Source of the DNA: Aralia elata
Lineage: Eukaryota > Streptophyta > Magnoliopsida > Apiales > Araliaceae
Reading direction: 5' to 3'
Length of the DNA stretch: 64,000 nt
Assembly (NCBI GenBank): GCA_034770075.1
Contig: CM068388.1
Location: 20,802,294 to 20,866,293, forward strand
The notes beneath the pieces are model-generated. The model was not told where the DNA came from, did no database searches, and worked only from the letters and a program-made list of their open reading frames with translations. This document shows, piece after piece, positions 12,085 to 23,299 of the stretch. A program made the position numbers and the translations under genes. Positions within the stretch are counted from its first letter, which is position 1. Each line of letters begins with the position of its first letter.

Positions 12085-12500
12085 TCAAAACCCTTCGAAT
12101 TGATGTGTGATGCCAGTGATTTTGCGGTGGGGGCTATTTTGGGACAGCGTAAGGAGAAGGTTTTTCATGCTATTTACTACGCCAGCAAAACCTTATCTGA
12201 TGCACAGCTCAATTACACCACTACCGAGAAGAAGTTGCTTGCAGTAGTTTATGCCTTTGACAAGTTTTGATCTTACTTGATTGGAACAAGGGTGGTTGTA
12301 TTCACGGATCATTCAGCTATTCGATATCTAATTGCTAAGAAGGATGCTAAACCGAGATTGAGTAGATGGATCTTATTGCTGCAGGAGTTTGACTTGGAGA
12401 TTCGGGACAGAAAGGGAACTGATAACCAAGTAGCCGACCATCTATCTAGATTGGAGAATTCGGGACATGATAAGGAAGACAAAGTTCTAATCAATGAGTC
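12085..12500 (+). pseudogene. Athila RNase H
   Basis: It degrades the RNA strand of the hybrid during reverse transcription. It reads on directly after the RT stop: CDASDFAVGAILGQ carries the first catalytic aspartate, then YASKTLSDAQLNYTTTEKKL with the catalytic glutamate region, then FTDHSAIRYL and, at the end, VADHLSRLE. A TGA at 12268 breaks the domain just before SYLIGTRVVV, which is why the open part only begins at 12277. Confidence 0.9.
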
Positions 12501-13830
12501 GTTCCCGGATGAACAGTTGTTTGTGGTTCAAGGTGAAATCCCATGGTATGCTGATTTTGCTAACTACTTGGTTAGTAACACACTCCCCCCAGACTTGTCG
12601 TGGCAGCAAAAGAAAAAGTTTCTTCATGACGTGAAGAGGTATATGTGGGATGAACCGTATTTGTTCAAACATTGCGTGGATCAAATGATTCGAAGGTGTG
12701 TTCCACAAAGTGAGGTTGAGAGCATTCTTCATCACTGTCATGATTCGTTATATGGAGGACACTACGGAGGTGAGAAAACAGCCACGAAGGTGTTGCAAGC
12801 AGGGTTCTTTTGGCCAACTTTGTTTAAAGATGCTCATCAGTTTGTTCTGAGATGCGATAGATGTCAACGGATGGGGAACATCTCTAAACGACATGAAATG
12901 CCTTTAAACATGATCCTTGAGGTTGAAGTCTTTGACGTTTGGGGTATAGACTTCATGGGGCCATTCCCACCCTATTTCAACAATCTATATATTCTCTTGG
13001 CGGTGGATTATGTATCTAAATGGGTGGAGGCAGCTGCATTGCCCACTAATGACTCCAAGGTAGTGCTGAAATTTCTTTAAAAGAATATCTTCACAAGGTT
13101 CGGTACTCCAAGGGCCATGATTAGTGATGAAGGGAGTCATTTTTGCAATAAGCACTTTGCAGCCCTCTTAGGAAAATATGGGGTCAATCACAGAATTGCT
13201 ACTGCATATCACCCCCAGACCAATGGACAAGCTGAGGTTTCTAACAGAGAAGTGAAAAAAATTCTGGAAAAGATCGTCAATCCCACAAGAAAAGATTGGT
13301 CAACAAAGCTGGATGATGCACTGTGGGCATATAGAACGGCTTTTAAAACACCCGTTGGTATGTCACCGTACCAGCTAGTTTATGGCAAGGCATGCCATCT
13401 CCCAGTTGAACTTGAGCATAAGGCGTTCTGGGCCATAAGAAAGATGAATTTTGATCTCACAGCTGTAGGCGAGAAAAGGCTTCTTCAGCTCAATGAACTT
13501 GATGAGTTCCGACTGCAAGCTTATGAGAATTCAAAATTGTACAAGGAGAAGGTAAAAAAATGGCATGATAAGAAAATTGTTGACAGAAAATTTGAGCCTG
13601 GCTAAGCGGTATTGCTATACAACTCTAGATTGAGGCTTTTTCCAGGAAAGCTCAAGTCACGTTGGTCGGGGCCTTTCATTGTCAAGCACGCATTTCCTCA
13701 CAGGGTTGTGGAAGTCTATGGTTATAATCCGGAGGAAACATTCAAAGTTAACGGGCAGCATCTTAAGCATTATTGGGGTGGCGGCTTCGCTCGCCAGAAG
13801 ACCTCGATCACTTTAGCCGATCAACCTTGA
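12501..13830 (+). pseudogene. Athila integrase
   Basis: This catalyses insertion of the cDNA. The N-terminal HHCC zinc site is visible (HHCHDSLYGGHYGG...CDRCQ, 12730-12870). The DDE core follows with GIDFMGPFP (first D) and ISDEGSHF (second D), then the AYHPQTNGQAEVSNREVKKI stretch with the catalytic glutamate near 13245. A C-terminal region with KSRWSGPFIVKHAFP follows at 13655-13690. TAA codons at 13078 and 13603 interrupt it, the second replacing a glutamine (CAA) in the PGQAVLLY motif. No chromodomain is present, as expected for Athila. Confidence 0.92.
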
Positions 13831-14982
13831 AATTGATGAGAAGTCGGGCCGAGGACTCTAAACCAAGCGCTCGGTGGGAGGCAACCCGCTATCTTCCGTA
13901 TCCATTTATGATTCAGTTTGTGTCTTAATTACTGCATTTTTTTTTCATAATAGTTAGTTTTTAAGTTATTCATATTTAGTGTGTTGTGTGTTATTTGAGG
14001 ATTTCAGCACCAAGTCGCTTTCGAGAGTCATTTTTGGCCCTATGTTCCTAATATCTGTTTTGTAGGTTGCGAGGATACAGGGGAGTAATATCAAGCATGG
14101 TCCCTGTATTAAAATTTCAAAAAATCAAAAATTGCTTCAGCGGAGGAGCTCGCCGCGGCGAGGTTTTTGGCTTGGAATCTCTCGCCCCGGCAAGAAAAGC
14201 GTGAGGAAATCTCTCGCCCCGACGAGAGACGCGGAATTGTAGAACTTAAAATTTTTCTCCCGTTCGACTCTGCACCATTCTCCTTCATCCCCATCTTCTG
14301 TAACCTAAAACCCAGCACCTCCAAATTGACCCAATCCATTCGAAATTCACCATTAGCACACAACCCACTCTCCATTTCAACTGAATTGAGGATCTTGCAA
14401 CCCTTTGCCATACAAATACATCTCCAATTAGGGTTTCAATCAATTCCACCAGTGACAGTCACCACCATTAAAGCCGTTCGAAATTGGTCAATTATTTTGA
14501 GGATTTGGGGTTGGAATTCAGTCTCAATACATCTCAATGAGGATTCAAGCTGCAATTTGGTGACTTCAATCAAGCACTTCCATCTTCTTCATACTTGAAA
14601 CTGACAGTGGCAAGGTATTTCAATGTGTACTTGATTCTCAATGCATTTGGGTGTGATTACTGTTAAATTTTGATTGATATTGCATTTGAGAATTCAATTG
14701 GGTCAGAAGTGAGTAGATTGAGCAACCAGTGGGTTTATCAATATTATTTGGTGTGAACTGTAAGTTGTCTGCTTTGTTGAAACTGTTTGATTTTGGATTC
14801 CCAATTGAGTTTGTGTTGGCTCAATTGGAGGTTGGGATATATAGATTTTGTACTGGTTTCGAAATTCTTGCAGGAAATTGAGGTTTGAGAAAAATTCAAG
14901 TTTGGGGGAAAATCAGTAATCAATTAGTGCACAGCTGGTGCTTGGGTCAGTTTTAGAAAGGAGATTCTGTTTGTTTGCTACC
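13831..14982 (+). other. Athila spacer between integrase and env-like ORF
   Basis: Non-coding. It holds a second set of CTCGCC/GGCGAG palindromes at about 14148-14232 (GCTCGCCGCGGCGAGG and CTCTCGCCCCGACGAGAG), like those in the LTRs. The 143-codon ORF at 14167-14598 starts inside the palindromes and has no recognised domain. No splice acceptor could be proved by eye. Confidence 0.6.
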
Positions 14983-16149
14983 ATGCCTCCTAAGAGATCT
15001 CGAACTGAGGGATCCTCCTCCACACCACCCCAGCAGTATGACCATAGCAAATTCATTAATGCTGAGGCAGCCGACAGATTTGACGATTTCATCACGGGTA
15101 AAGCTCTAACTCCCGAAAGGGGCCTCAGGCCAGAAAAGGGTGTTGATGGGGAGATCTGGGAGCAGATTGATGAGAGAGTTTGGGATACTTTCACGCACCA
15201 CCCTGACCCGACGGTTGTTCCTGTCGTATAGGAATTCTACGCTAATGCTCAGAACAGACAGCCATTTGAGGCCATAGTCAGGGGAAGGAGGGTACCTTTC
15301 AGTGCACAGGCCATCAACAGCTACTATAACTTGGTACCACCTGACGTATGCCAGTACACTGAGTTCATTCGCTCTTAGCCAGATTATGATAAGATTGTGA
15401 CTGATTTGTGCAAGCCAGGCACCGCATGGATCACTAAACGAGACAGAGGCGCCTCTCTCTTCCCCAGCAAGGACCTCAGTTTATATGGAAAGATTTGGTA
15501 CGCATTCCTGAGTGCCAAGCTCATGCCATCCCAGCACGTGAGCGATGTTTCGAAGGACAAGGCAGCGTTGCTATACGCTATTGTCATGGACTTCACAATT
15601 GATGTAGGAAACATCATTGAGGGTAGTATCCGCCGACTTCTGAGGGGTAATGTTCAGGGCGGATTACCTCATCCCTCCCTCATATGCGGATTGTGCAGGC
15701 AGGCAGGGGTACAGTGGCGAGATGATGAGGTAACATAGCAGCCATCACAGATCCTCGACCACAGGTTGATTGCGAGGTACAAAGTTTGGGATGGAGCCGA
15801 GTCACATCCTCGTGGCCGAGGCTTGATCATTGTGGCTACTTTCAAGGATGAGGAGGATGATGTTCAGTTGCCTGCCAGTTCATCGCGGCCTAAGGCAAAG
15901 TTCAACACTCAGATCCGCAGCCTCCAGTTGCTTATAGACAGACGAGCCAAGAGGCTAGAGAGGCAGAATCAGCGCATAGCAGAGAGGCAGGAGCACATGT
16001 GGAACTTCACCACTAGCTTCAGCGCGGTTCTAGCAGCACAGATTGATATCCAAGGGAAGTCCTCAGTTTTTCATTTCTTTATCCTTTCTACAATGAGGAC
16101 ATTGTTTATTTCAAGTTTGGGGGTGTTTAAAGTTTGTAGTATAATATAG
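14983..16149 (+). pseudogene. Athila env-like ORF (putative plant transposon protein domain)
   Basis: This is the third gene of Athila elements, once proposed as an envelope, function unproven. It opens with the family-typical MPPKRSRTEGSSS at 14983, followed by a domain of the plant transposon protein type (FYANAQNRQPFEAIVRGRRV, then the FPSKDLSLYGKIWYAFLSAK region). A basic coiled-coil stretch (RRAKRLERQNQRIAERQEHM) lies near 15945-15995. Three TAG codons at 15229, 15376 and 15736 interrupt an otherwise continuous frame, each plausibly a former CAG glutamine codon. No convincing membrane anchor was seen before the frame ends. The C-terminus after about 16060 reads into non-conserved sequence. 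Confidence 0.82.
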
Positions 16150-17295
16150 CATTTAGTTGTAGTTTGTTGCATGTTGCATTTTGCATTTAGTTGTAGTTTT
16201 GCATTTAGTTGTAGATTTCGAAAAAAAAAAATATTTTGTGAGGTGTATCATCAAAATGACTTTTCTTGCTATTAATGATTATTACTGTTATTGTCATTTG
16301 CTTGATGATCAATGTACATATTCATCGTCTGCTTTTGTTTATTTTTTACATAGCATCTTATAGAACTGCATTTAGAAGCTTATGAGCAGTGCATTAAGGA
16401 AAGGCCGATGATGACATGGTGATCACTGTTTTATGTATTCAGCACTTTGGGATTTGAATTACTATATTAGAAATGTTAACTTATGCCTATTTCTCTTGAA
16501 TTTTTAACCCTTTGAGTTCCCAATGCACATAGCAATGTTGTTGAGTACGTGAGATTTTATATTCAACTCTTTGAAACTGTTGCTCATTAAAAGATAGGAT
16601 AGTCAAAAAAAAATTGATATGCTTATATACTGCTTCGATGTCTGTCTTGAATGCTGGTAATAATCGAAAATGTAGTATAGACAGATATGAGCAAATCTTG
16701 ACTAGTTTATATTCGTGGCCTTTGTCATTCGAACAAGTAAGCCCTTTTGAGCGTTTCTACGCTTGGTGCCCTAAAACCATCTGGTTTGGGAGTCATCGGT
16801 GGAAAGTTTGCTACATGGGTGACATTGAAAAGCCTAATGAAGATAGACATTGCACAGATCTAGATGTTAATAAAACTATCATCGAGATGGAGCGTAAAAT
16901 GCACTTGGTGATTGTTATAGAATATAGCTAAAAGAGTGTGATAATAAAAGCCAGTGAGCATGGAGATGCTAGTAGTTGGTTATTGACTATTTTATCTTCT
17001 TTTGAGCACTGTAGTTCTTAGATCGAATTGTGATCATTGCGTACTCTGACATTCTGACCACACACACAGAAGGGTTAAACATTTGGCGAAATTGGTGCGG
17101 GTTTCATTTCTAATAATCATATTGTTGAGTTGTTGCTGCTTGCTTGTTTCTGATTGTTGAGGCTTGATTTCCTTATCGTGGCTGCTCTAGGCTTATAGTT
17201 CATGCATTTGCATTCATTTAATTAGTTGCATTGTGTATTTTCCATTTTCGTTGTTTTTGCTTGAGGACAAACAGAGTCTTAAGTTTGGGGGTATT
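16150..17295 (+). other. Athila 3' spacer and polypurine tract
   Basis: An AT-rich non-coding stretch between the env-like ORF and the 3' LTR. It contains short direct repeats of GCATTTAGTTGTAG (16150-16212) and a 105-codon ORF at 16614-16931 with no recognised domain. It ends in AAGTTTGGGGGTAT (17281-17294), the polypurine tract immediately before the LTR. A similar CAAGTTTGGGGG tract lies at 16112-16125. Confidence 0.7.
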
Positions 17296-18871
17296 TGATG
17301 AGTGGGTTTTATACCTACGAATTAGTTATCTCTTGAACTCAATTCTTTGCTATCCTTAGGTGTTTATAGTGTCTATTTACTTGTTTTATGCTTTTGTTGT
17401 GTAGGGAGCAGCCTTGGACGTCCGTGGCGGAAATTTGCAATTCCTGGGGCAAAGTGGTAATTCCTGCAGGAAGGAGGGTCTCGCTGCGGTGAGCTTCCCA
17501 GGCTAAATTCCTCGCCGGGGCGAGCCCCCCAGGCATAATTTCTCGCCGGGGCGAGCTCCCCAGGCCATTTTTCTCGCCGGGGCGAGAGCGTCGTTTTCCT
17601 GGTGCGGCGGGCTTTGTCTTGTTCTGCAGAAGTGGCGCACCATTGGAGGATTTTCAGGAATGGTAACATGAGGAGAGAGAAGGAAATTATCTGGCATCCA
17701 GAGAGTTATTGTGCTAGTATTGGGCATTACTCCACAGGATTGAATACACCATTGAACATCATCCAAAACCCTAGTTTTTGGACGCGAGAAAGGAAGGAAC
17801 AAGAAGGATTCAATCTGCAATTCATCAACTCAAGGAGGTTAGGACCACGAAATAGGAAGACAAGAGCTGGAGAAGAGGACTTACACCACACCAATTCGGG
17901 AATATCATCACAAAAGGGGTGTTCTTCATATGTTTTAGTTCTTCATTCTTGTTTTGTAATTCCAAACCATGTACTATAATCAGATTATGATGTTGTTGAA
18001 ATTGAATATGAGCTAAACTTTTCATTCTAAGATTGCAATGGAACCCAACTTGTAGTTTAAATTGAATGCTCTCTCTTTGATTGGTAATTAGTCATTACAT
18101 GAATTGGAGTTCATAACCTTTGCTTAAGGAATAATTGCTTGGCCAGTAATTACCTTGGTAACTTGTATGGAATTGAGAGAGGAAGTATAAGTTGAGACCT
18201 AGTTATGAATTCATATGAAAGTTGGATATTCGTTATGGATAATGTATGAGATTATGTGACGTGAGTCTTATGTATTATTCTTGAGGATTGATAATTTGAT
18301 TGTGTTTAGGATAGACATATACCTAAATATCACATGTATCCAATTGAGAATCCATGCTTAATGATTTCTATTGTGAAAGTTGGTAATTGATGTTAATGGG
18401 ATTTTACGTGACATGTGTCTTATTAATTGTTTTTGATATGAGATTCTTGCTAGTGTGTAGAATAGAAATATATCTATACACCATAATAGGAAATACGTAT
18501 TCGACCATCGAGAGAGGCTTATATATACTTGTGATTTCTCGGATAACAATTCTTATGTTCTAATTCACTAAACAAGAGAGAGTATGATGTTTAAATGAAT
18601 AGTTGGGGGAAATTATAATCTTAGACCTTTCTATCTTGATCTTTATCCGTGTGTAGTTAAACATTGTTTTCTAAATTGTCTTTATTTAGTTTTAATCGAC
18701 AACAAACACAAACCATACTGTCATTGTTTAAATTAGATTAATTTTCCATGCGATTGATATTTGGTAATTATTTGACATAATTCCTCGTGGGTTCGACACT
18801 TTACTTATCTTATATTACTTGTGGACCGCGTATACTTGCGCGTGTTTTATTGATTACGAAATCAAGCAACA
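17296..18871 (+). repeat. Athila 3' LTR
   Basis: It starts TGATGAGTGGGTTTTATACC and ends ACGAAATCAAGCAACA. It matches the 5' LTR throughout except for about 24 scattered substitutions, a 1-bp insertion near 17455 and a 6-bp deletion near 18390. Confidence 0.97.
17471..17590. repeat. CTCGCC...GGCGAG hairpin cluster, 3' LTR
   Basis: Counterpart of 6945-7072. The palindromes are kept, with single-base changes (for example GCGGTGAGC for GCGGCGAGC). Confidence 0.85.
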
Positions 18872-18876
18872 GATAT
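18872..18876. other. Target site duplication, right (GATAT)
   Basis: Exact repeat of 6766-6770 on the far side of the Athila element. Confidence 0.9.
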
Positions 18877-20328
18877 AAAGAAAATTTACTTTCTCTTACT
18901 ATGTTTATAAGTTTTAAAAGGAAATTTTAATTTTAAAAAGTACTCCATTTATTCTAAATTATAAGACAATTATTGACTTTTGAAAGTTAATTTGAGACAT
19001 TTTCTAAATTTAAAATTAAAATGATTCATTAGAAATTGTGAAATAATAAATTTTACAATAAGTAATACTTTTTAGATTGTTTACAACATTTATCATTGTA
19101 TTAACTAAAATTAAAGGTATTCATGCTAATTTTGAGTTTAAAAATATCGTAAGTTGACTTCAAAAAGTGAATAATAATTTTATATTTTAAAACGGAAGAA
19201 ATATATTACTACTATTTTATACTTATGTATGAGATTACATTTGAGGGACTATTCTAAGGATGGTTTTGACATTTTAATATATTAGGTAAGTCTTTAATAA
19301 ATTTTCTTCCAAATCTTTCTAAGTTTGGGAAGAAATTTTTGAAAGGAATTTTTTTAAAATATAATTCTCTCATTCTCTTTTCCTTTTCTCTTCTCAAAAA
19401 ACTCATAAACAAGGAATTTTTGGTCTCTTTCCTAAATTCCTTTCCTTCTTCTTTCTTTTCTCTCTTTGTAAAGCTCACAAACACAGTAATGAAAGAAACA
19501 AAGTGCATAACCATAAGTAAGGTAGCAAATGAGAATGTTGGAGCTAAGAAGTTCAAATTGATAAAACAAAATCGGTAAAAGAAAAAAAATTATTAATATA
19601 AAAGAAAGGATAGAATAAATGAGAGGACAAGAGGTCCACCCTCATAGATTGAAAAAAAAACAAAAACAGTAAAACATTTAAAAAGTGCAACCCTCCGATC
19701 TACATAAATTATTGAGATACCTCTAAAAACTCCTATAGCAGAAGGCTAAAGTGACGAAAGAAAAATAACTCTATCATTATTTCAATTGATTTAAAGATAA
19801 ATAATTTTCTTTAAACAACCTAGCATTACACTTATTGCAAATTTCCTAGGATGAACTTGGGTTGAACAATTAATCTTGACACTTGTTTATGATCTGTACA
19901 TATACAGAAATTTTGTAATCTACCCAATCTACTTTTAGATAGGGTTAAATGTATTTTTGCCTACTGAACTGAATACCAATTTATATTTGTATCATTGAAT
20001 ATTTATTTATTTATTTTTGCTTCCATTCAACTCATTGTATTGCATTTTTTAAACAAAACGTTACAAAATCCGTCCAAAAGCTAGTTGACCTCTAACGGAA
20101 AAAAAATAAAAAAAAATCAATTTTATTCTTTTATCCACGTGGGCCTCACATATCAGTCCATATGGCTGCCATGGTGGAATTTTAATATATAAAAAAGAGG
20201 GAAAATGTATATTAGAAATAAAGGTATGCTAAAAAGTAAAAATCTTTAAATGTTTTAGTATATCGCAAAATTAAAAAGAAAAGCAAAAAAATAAAATTAA
20301 AACATATCAAAAGAGAAAATCAAATCAT
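18877..20328. other. Repeat continuation, MITE-like copy and a Mutator/hAT-like end
   Basis: No credible gene. 18877-18940 and 19260-19500 resemble the pyrimidine/purine repeat left of the Athila element. 18943-19200 is a MITE-like copy that starts TACTCCATTTATTCTAAATT and ends in the inverse form. 19937-20100 begins GGGTTAAATGTATTTTTGCC and carries ACAAAATCCGTCCAAAAG, which resembles the end of a non-autonomous DNA transposon. A diverged copy in the same direction follows at 20797-20940. Confidence 0.5.
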
Positions 20329-20736
20329 ATGAAACAACTGTTTCAGACTTTTGCAAATCATCAATCAGATCTAATCTTTACAATCCTTCATCAACAACCA
20401 AATTCTTCAAGCCACCCATTCTTTCACATGCACAACACAATGGGAGAAGATAAATCCAACAAGAGTGACACTAACCCAGCAGCAATGGCAAAATCAGAAT
20501 CTTTTTCTCTTTTTCTAACCCTTTCATACTTCCACGAATTTTTTGTTTTGTCACTTTCGATGGCTAATAGAAACTTAAATTTGACGGTGTTTTCGGCATC
20601 GGATCTAATTGTTGTAGATCCGCGACTATTTTGGTATTCTTTTCTGTTTGGATCTGATGTGTTAAGAAGAAATCTGGGTAAAGCTTTTCTAGAACAATAT
20701 GTTTTGGCTTTTGGATTTGATGAAGATTCAGGTTGA
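20329..20736 (+). CDS. Uncharacterised 135-codon ORF
   Basis: I do not recognise this protein. It has no clear signal peptide or membrane span. A Ser/Phe/Leu-rich middle (SESFSLFLTLSYFHEFFVLS) is followed by NLTVFSASDLIVVDPRLFWY and an acidic end. The region is less AT-rich than its surroundings (about 20430-20740), which suggests a captured gene fragment or an exon. It sits between two same-direction transposon-end-like sequences (19937 and 20797). The opposite strand is also open for 105 codons, which weakens the case. It may be a pseudogene fragment. Confidence 0.2.
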   Translation: MKQLFQTFANHQSDLIFTILHQQPNSSSHPFFHMHNTMGEDKSNKSDTNPAAMAKSESFSLFLTLSYFHEFFVLSLSMANRNLNLTVFSASDLIVVDPRLFWYSFLFGSDVLRRNLGKAFLEQYVLAFGFDEDSG

Positions 20737-20944
20737 ATCATGCTGAATATATTATTTACAACACATGTTATTTTTTTTTGTTTGAATTTTAGTTTATTAA
20801 TGGATTAAATACTTTTTACTCATTATACTTTAGATCAATTTATAAATACTGAACAATACTTTATTTTCTTACAGTTAACTAACTAAACTTTAATTTACTT
20901 ACAAAACGTCAAAAAATTCATCAAATAAGGTTGACTTTTGTAAG

Positions 20945-21215
20945 TATTGGATCACACACGCACACAATAGTAAAGAATTACTAGAGAGATATACATGATT
21001 CCCTAAAACGAGTACGTCTACGAGAGCGGAGACTGTTTTATTGATTATGTTCGTGATACATAGGATTATACAATAAAGAGTGTTTATAACTGCTACCTCT
21101 ATTCCAACCTTAATCCACATTATAGCTTGAATACCCATAATGCCCTTATAACACCGTACCATACCACGGGGGGCTACACCCCAAAACCTGATTTGCCACA
21201 TCTAATTCCACATAA
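20945..21215 (-). repeat. Ty1/copia LTR fragment, reverse
   Basis: Read on the minus strand it gives AATAAAACAGTCTCCGCTCT, then CGTAGACGTACTCG and a run ending in GTGTGATCC. This resembles the R-U5 part of copia LTRs (poly-A signal, then a GTGGACGTAGG-like motif). No internal domain, primer site or target duplication was found, so it is a solo or truncated LTR. Confidence 0.4.
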
Positions 21216-22489
21216 GAGACAGAAAATAGCTAATATTGAACTCTCATGTATTATGTATAGCTACTCATTAGTAGAAATGAAAGAAAATTAAGGCGAATAT
21301 GAAAGAAAATTTTCAAAAATAAAATAAAATCAAAAAATTTAAGGAAATGCATGGAATTTTGTTTTAAAAAATTACTTATTTTTGTAATTAATAGCGAATA
21401 CAATTAATTAGGAAATATGTTGAAATATAAAATCTTTTCACAATAAATTTTTATTTACTTTATATACATACATATATATAAATTCTTATTGCCTTGATAT
21501 ACATCCATCCTTGGTTGGAAAATTAATGAATTATGTGTAGTAAAAATAATTTTCTTAAATTAGATTTTTACATTTAAATTAGCTAGATTAAAGGAAAAAA
21601 AATAAAATCCATGAATAAATGAAACTTTTTTAATATTAAATAATTAAAATTTTGTGGTAGGTTAAAAATCTATTAAAAATACAAAATATGCTTAAAAAAC
21701 TAAAGTTAAAATAAATTAGGTCATCTAAACAAATTAAACAATTGTAGTTACTGTTCATCTTCTTCTTACCAAACACTATCACCAGTAGCCTTGCAATCTC
21801 CACCAGCTACACCGCCGCTAACCTTGTACCTGTTAGGTTTGTAGTATCTGATATACACATTAAATATACATTTTAATATTTTCATATTTATTATTTTATT
21901 TAACTAATATATTTTATTTTATTTTGTAGGATTCATCTTATTTATCTTGGTGATCAAATAATGAATAATTGTTTCAGCTTTTAAATATGGAAAAGGACTC
22001 TCTGAAGATTACCATGTAGAGATTGAAGTCCAGAAGAAAAGAAGAGGATAAAAAGGAAACAGAAGAGACTAAGTTCAATGAATCTAAATTAAGGCACAAA
22101 TTTATTTTTCCTATAAATATGTCTTTGTTTTAGAGAGGGGGTACCGCTTTTGATATTTTTATTTTCTTTCTCCTTCATCCGGCTGCACAAAGAGGGAGTG
22201 CATATTAGAATGTTTACTAGCTTTGTTTTTGTCCTTTTCTATTTCTTGTACCGTGAAGGATGAGTACGCTATTTATGTTTCTTTGGTTCACATTAATATA
22301 TTCTGACAGGAGCATTGAATAGCAAGTAGTTTGTTTTCTTTACATAATTTATAATCATGTTCTGACTTTACATACAGTATGCATATTAGTTTTTTTCCCC
22401 TTTACATGCATTAATTTTTTACTTACATGCTATAAGTTAAGTTAGTCTTCTGTATTGCTTAATTAAAGTTTGTTTGCAGGCATACATGG
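21216..22489. other. AT-rich interval with a possible promoter segment
   Basis: No gene is recognised. 21770-21840 is GC-richer and looks exon-like (a Thr/Ala/Ser/Pro-rich reading) but is short. A TATA-like CCTATAAATATGTC lies at 22110-22123, followed by a pyrimidine-rich leader (22150-22185). This could be the U3/R part of an LTR belonging to the copia remnant that follows; no LTR ends could be fixed. Confidence 0.35.
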
Positions 22490-23299
22490 ATGCTACAGAT
22501 ACAGATATGAATGATGTTGTGATTAATGGTCTCTACTTTTAGATAAAGCTGGCTCCAATCTTCGATGATCCAAACAAAATAAGCAGCTCAAGAATATAGT
22601 CAGTTTCATCTATCACAAAAGTTTAGAATGAGTTACTAATTAGAAAACAAAAGGAAAGATAAAGAAGTTTCTCTCAAAGTTTCAGAAGAAACTAAGTACA
22701 TCAAATGCTCCTATCAAAAGAAGATTCTAAAAGTGGAAGACTCTGGTAGAACCACTGATTGTGGAGAAATCGACATCAATGAGGATTCAGGCTTGTCTTT
22801 GGAGACATCAACCCTGAATAAATCAAAGGATATGGTGTTGTAGGCAATAAAGCCATCTCTTTCAGTAAGAGATCTGATAAAGCATTAGCCCAAACCAAAT
22901 TTGTGCTCAACAAAAAATTTATTGATTATAAAATTCTCTATTCATAATTATCCTCAAGAAAAATTAATCAAGGCAAATCATGTAAAGTTGCTCAACTCAA
23001 TGAGATCTTAGAGTCAGATTCGACGATCAATTGAGCAGAAGAACCCTATGATCAATGAAGCTGGAGCTGTAGAGCCAATCCCAACGATCGTAGTGCCAAC
23101 CTAAAAAATCGTAGAGAAGTTTGCTTCTGAAGAGAATACTTGACAAAACAATGAAGATGTCTATCCAGTGTCAAATCTTGAAAGATGTCAGATAAGAAGG
23201 CATAAGGAAAACTGTTTTAACTGGAAGAAGATGAGCAAAGATGAGCAAGAGGTCACACTCAAGATCCAATCAGTGGTGATTCAAATGTCAAACCTTCAT

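Larger units (their letters stand above)
6771..18871 (+). mobile_element. Full-length, coding-dead Athila (Ty3/gypsy) retrotransposon
   Basis: A 12.1-kb element in the order LTR, primer site, gag, protease, RT, RNase H, integrase, non-coding spacer, env-like ORF, spacer, PPT, LTR, flanked by GATAT duplications. The tRNA-Asp type primer site, the 1.58-kb LTRs starting TGATGAGTGG and the ORF after integrase mark it as the Athila lineage (Calypso/Cyclops type). Comparing the LTRs by eye gives about two dozen substitutions and two small indels over 1.58 kb, roughly 1.5% divergence. That means a fairly recent insertion, of the order of half a million to a million years under commonly used plant rates. 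Every reading frame has stops or shifts, so the copy is non-autonomous. Confidence 0.97.

Noticed and set aside
14167..14598. 143-codon ORF after Athila integrase
   Set aside because: It starts in the palindrome cluster and shows no domain; the opposite strand is also open.
16614..16931. 105-codon ORF in the Athila 3' spacer
   Set aside because: No family similarity that I can see, and not a known Athila gene position; retained only as part of the spacer.
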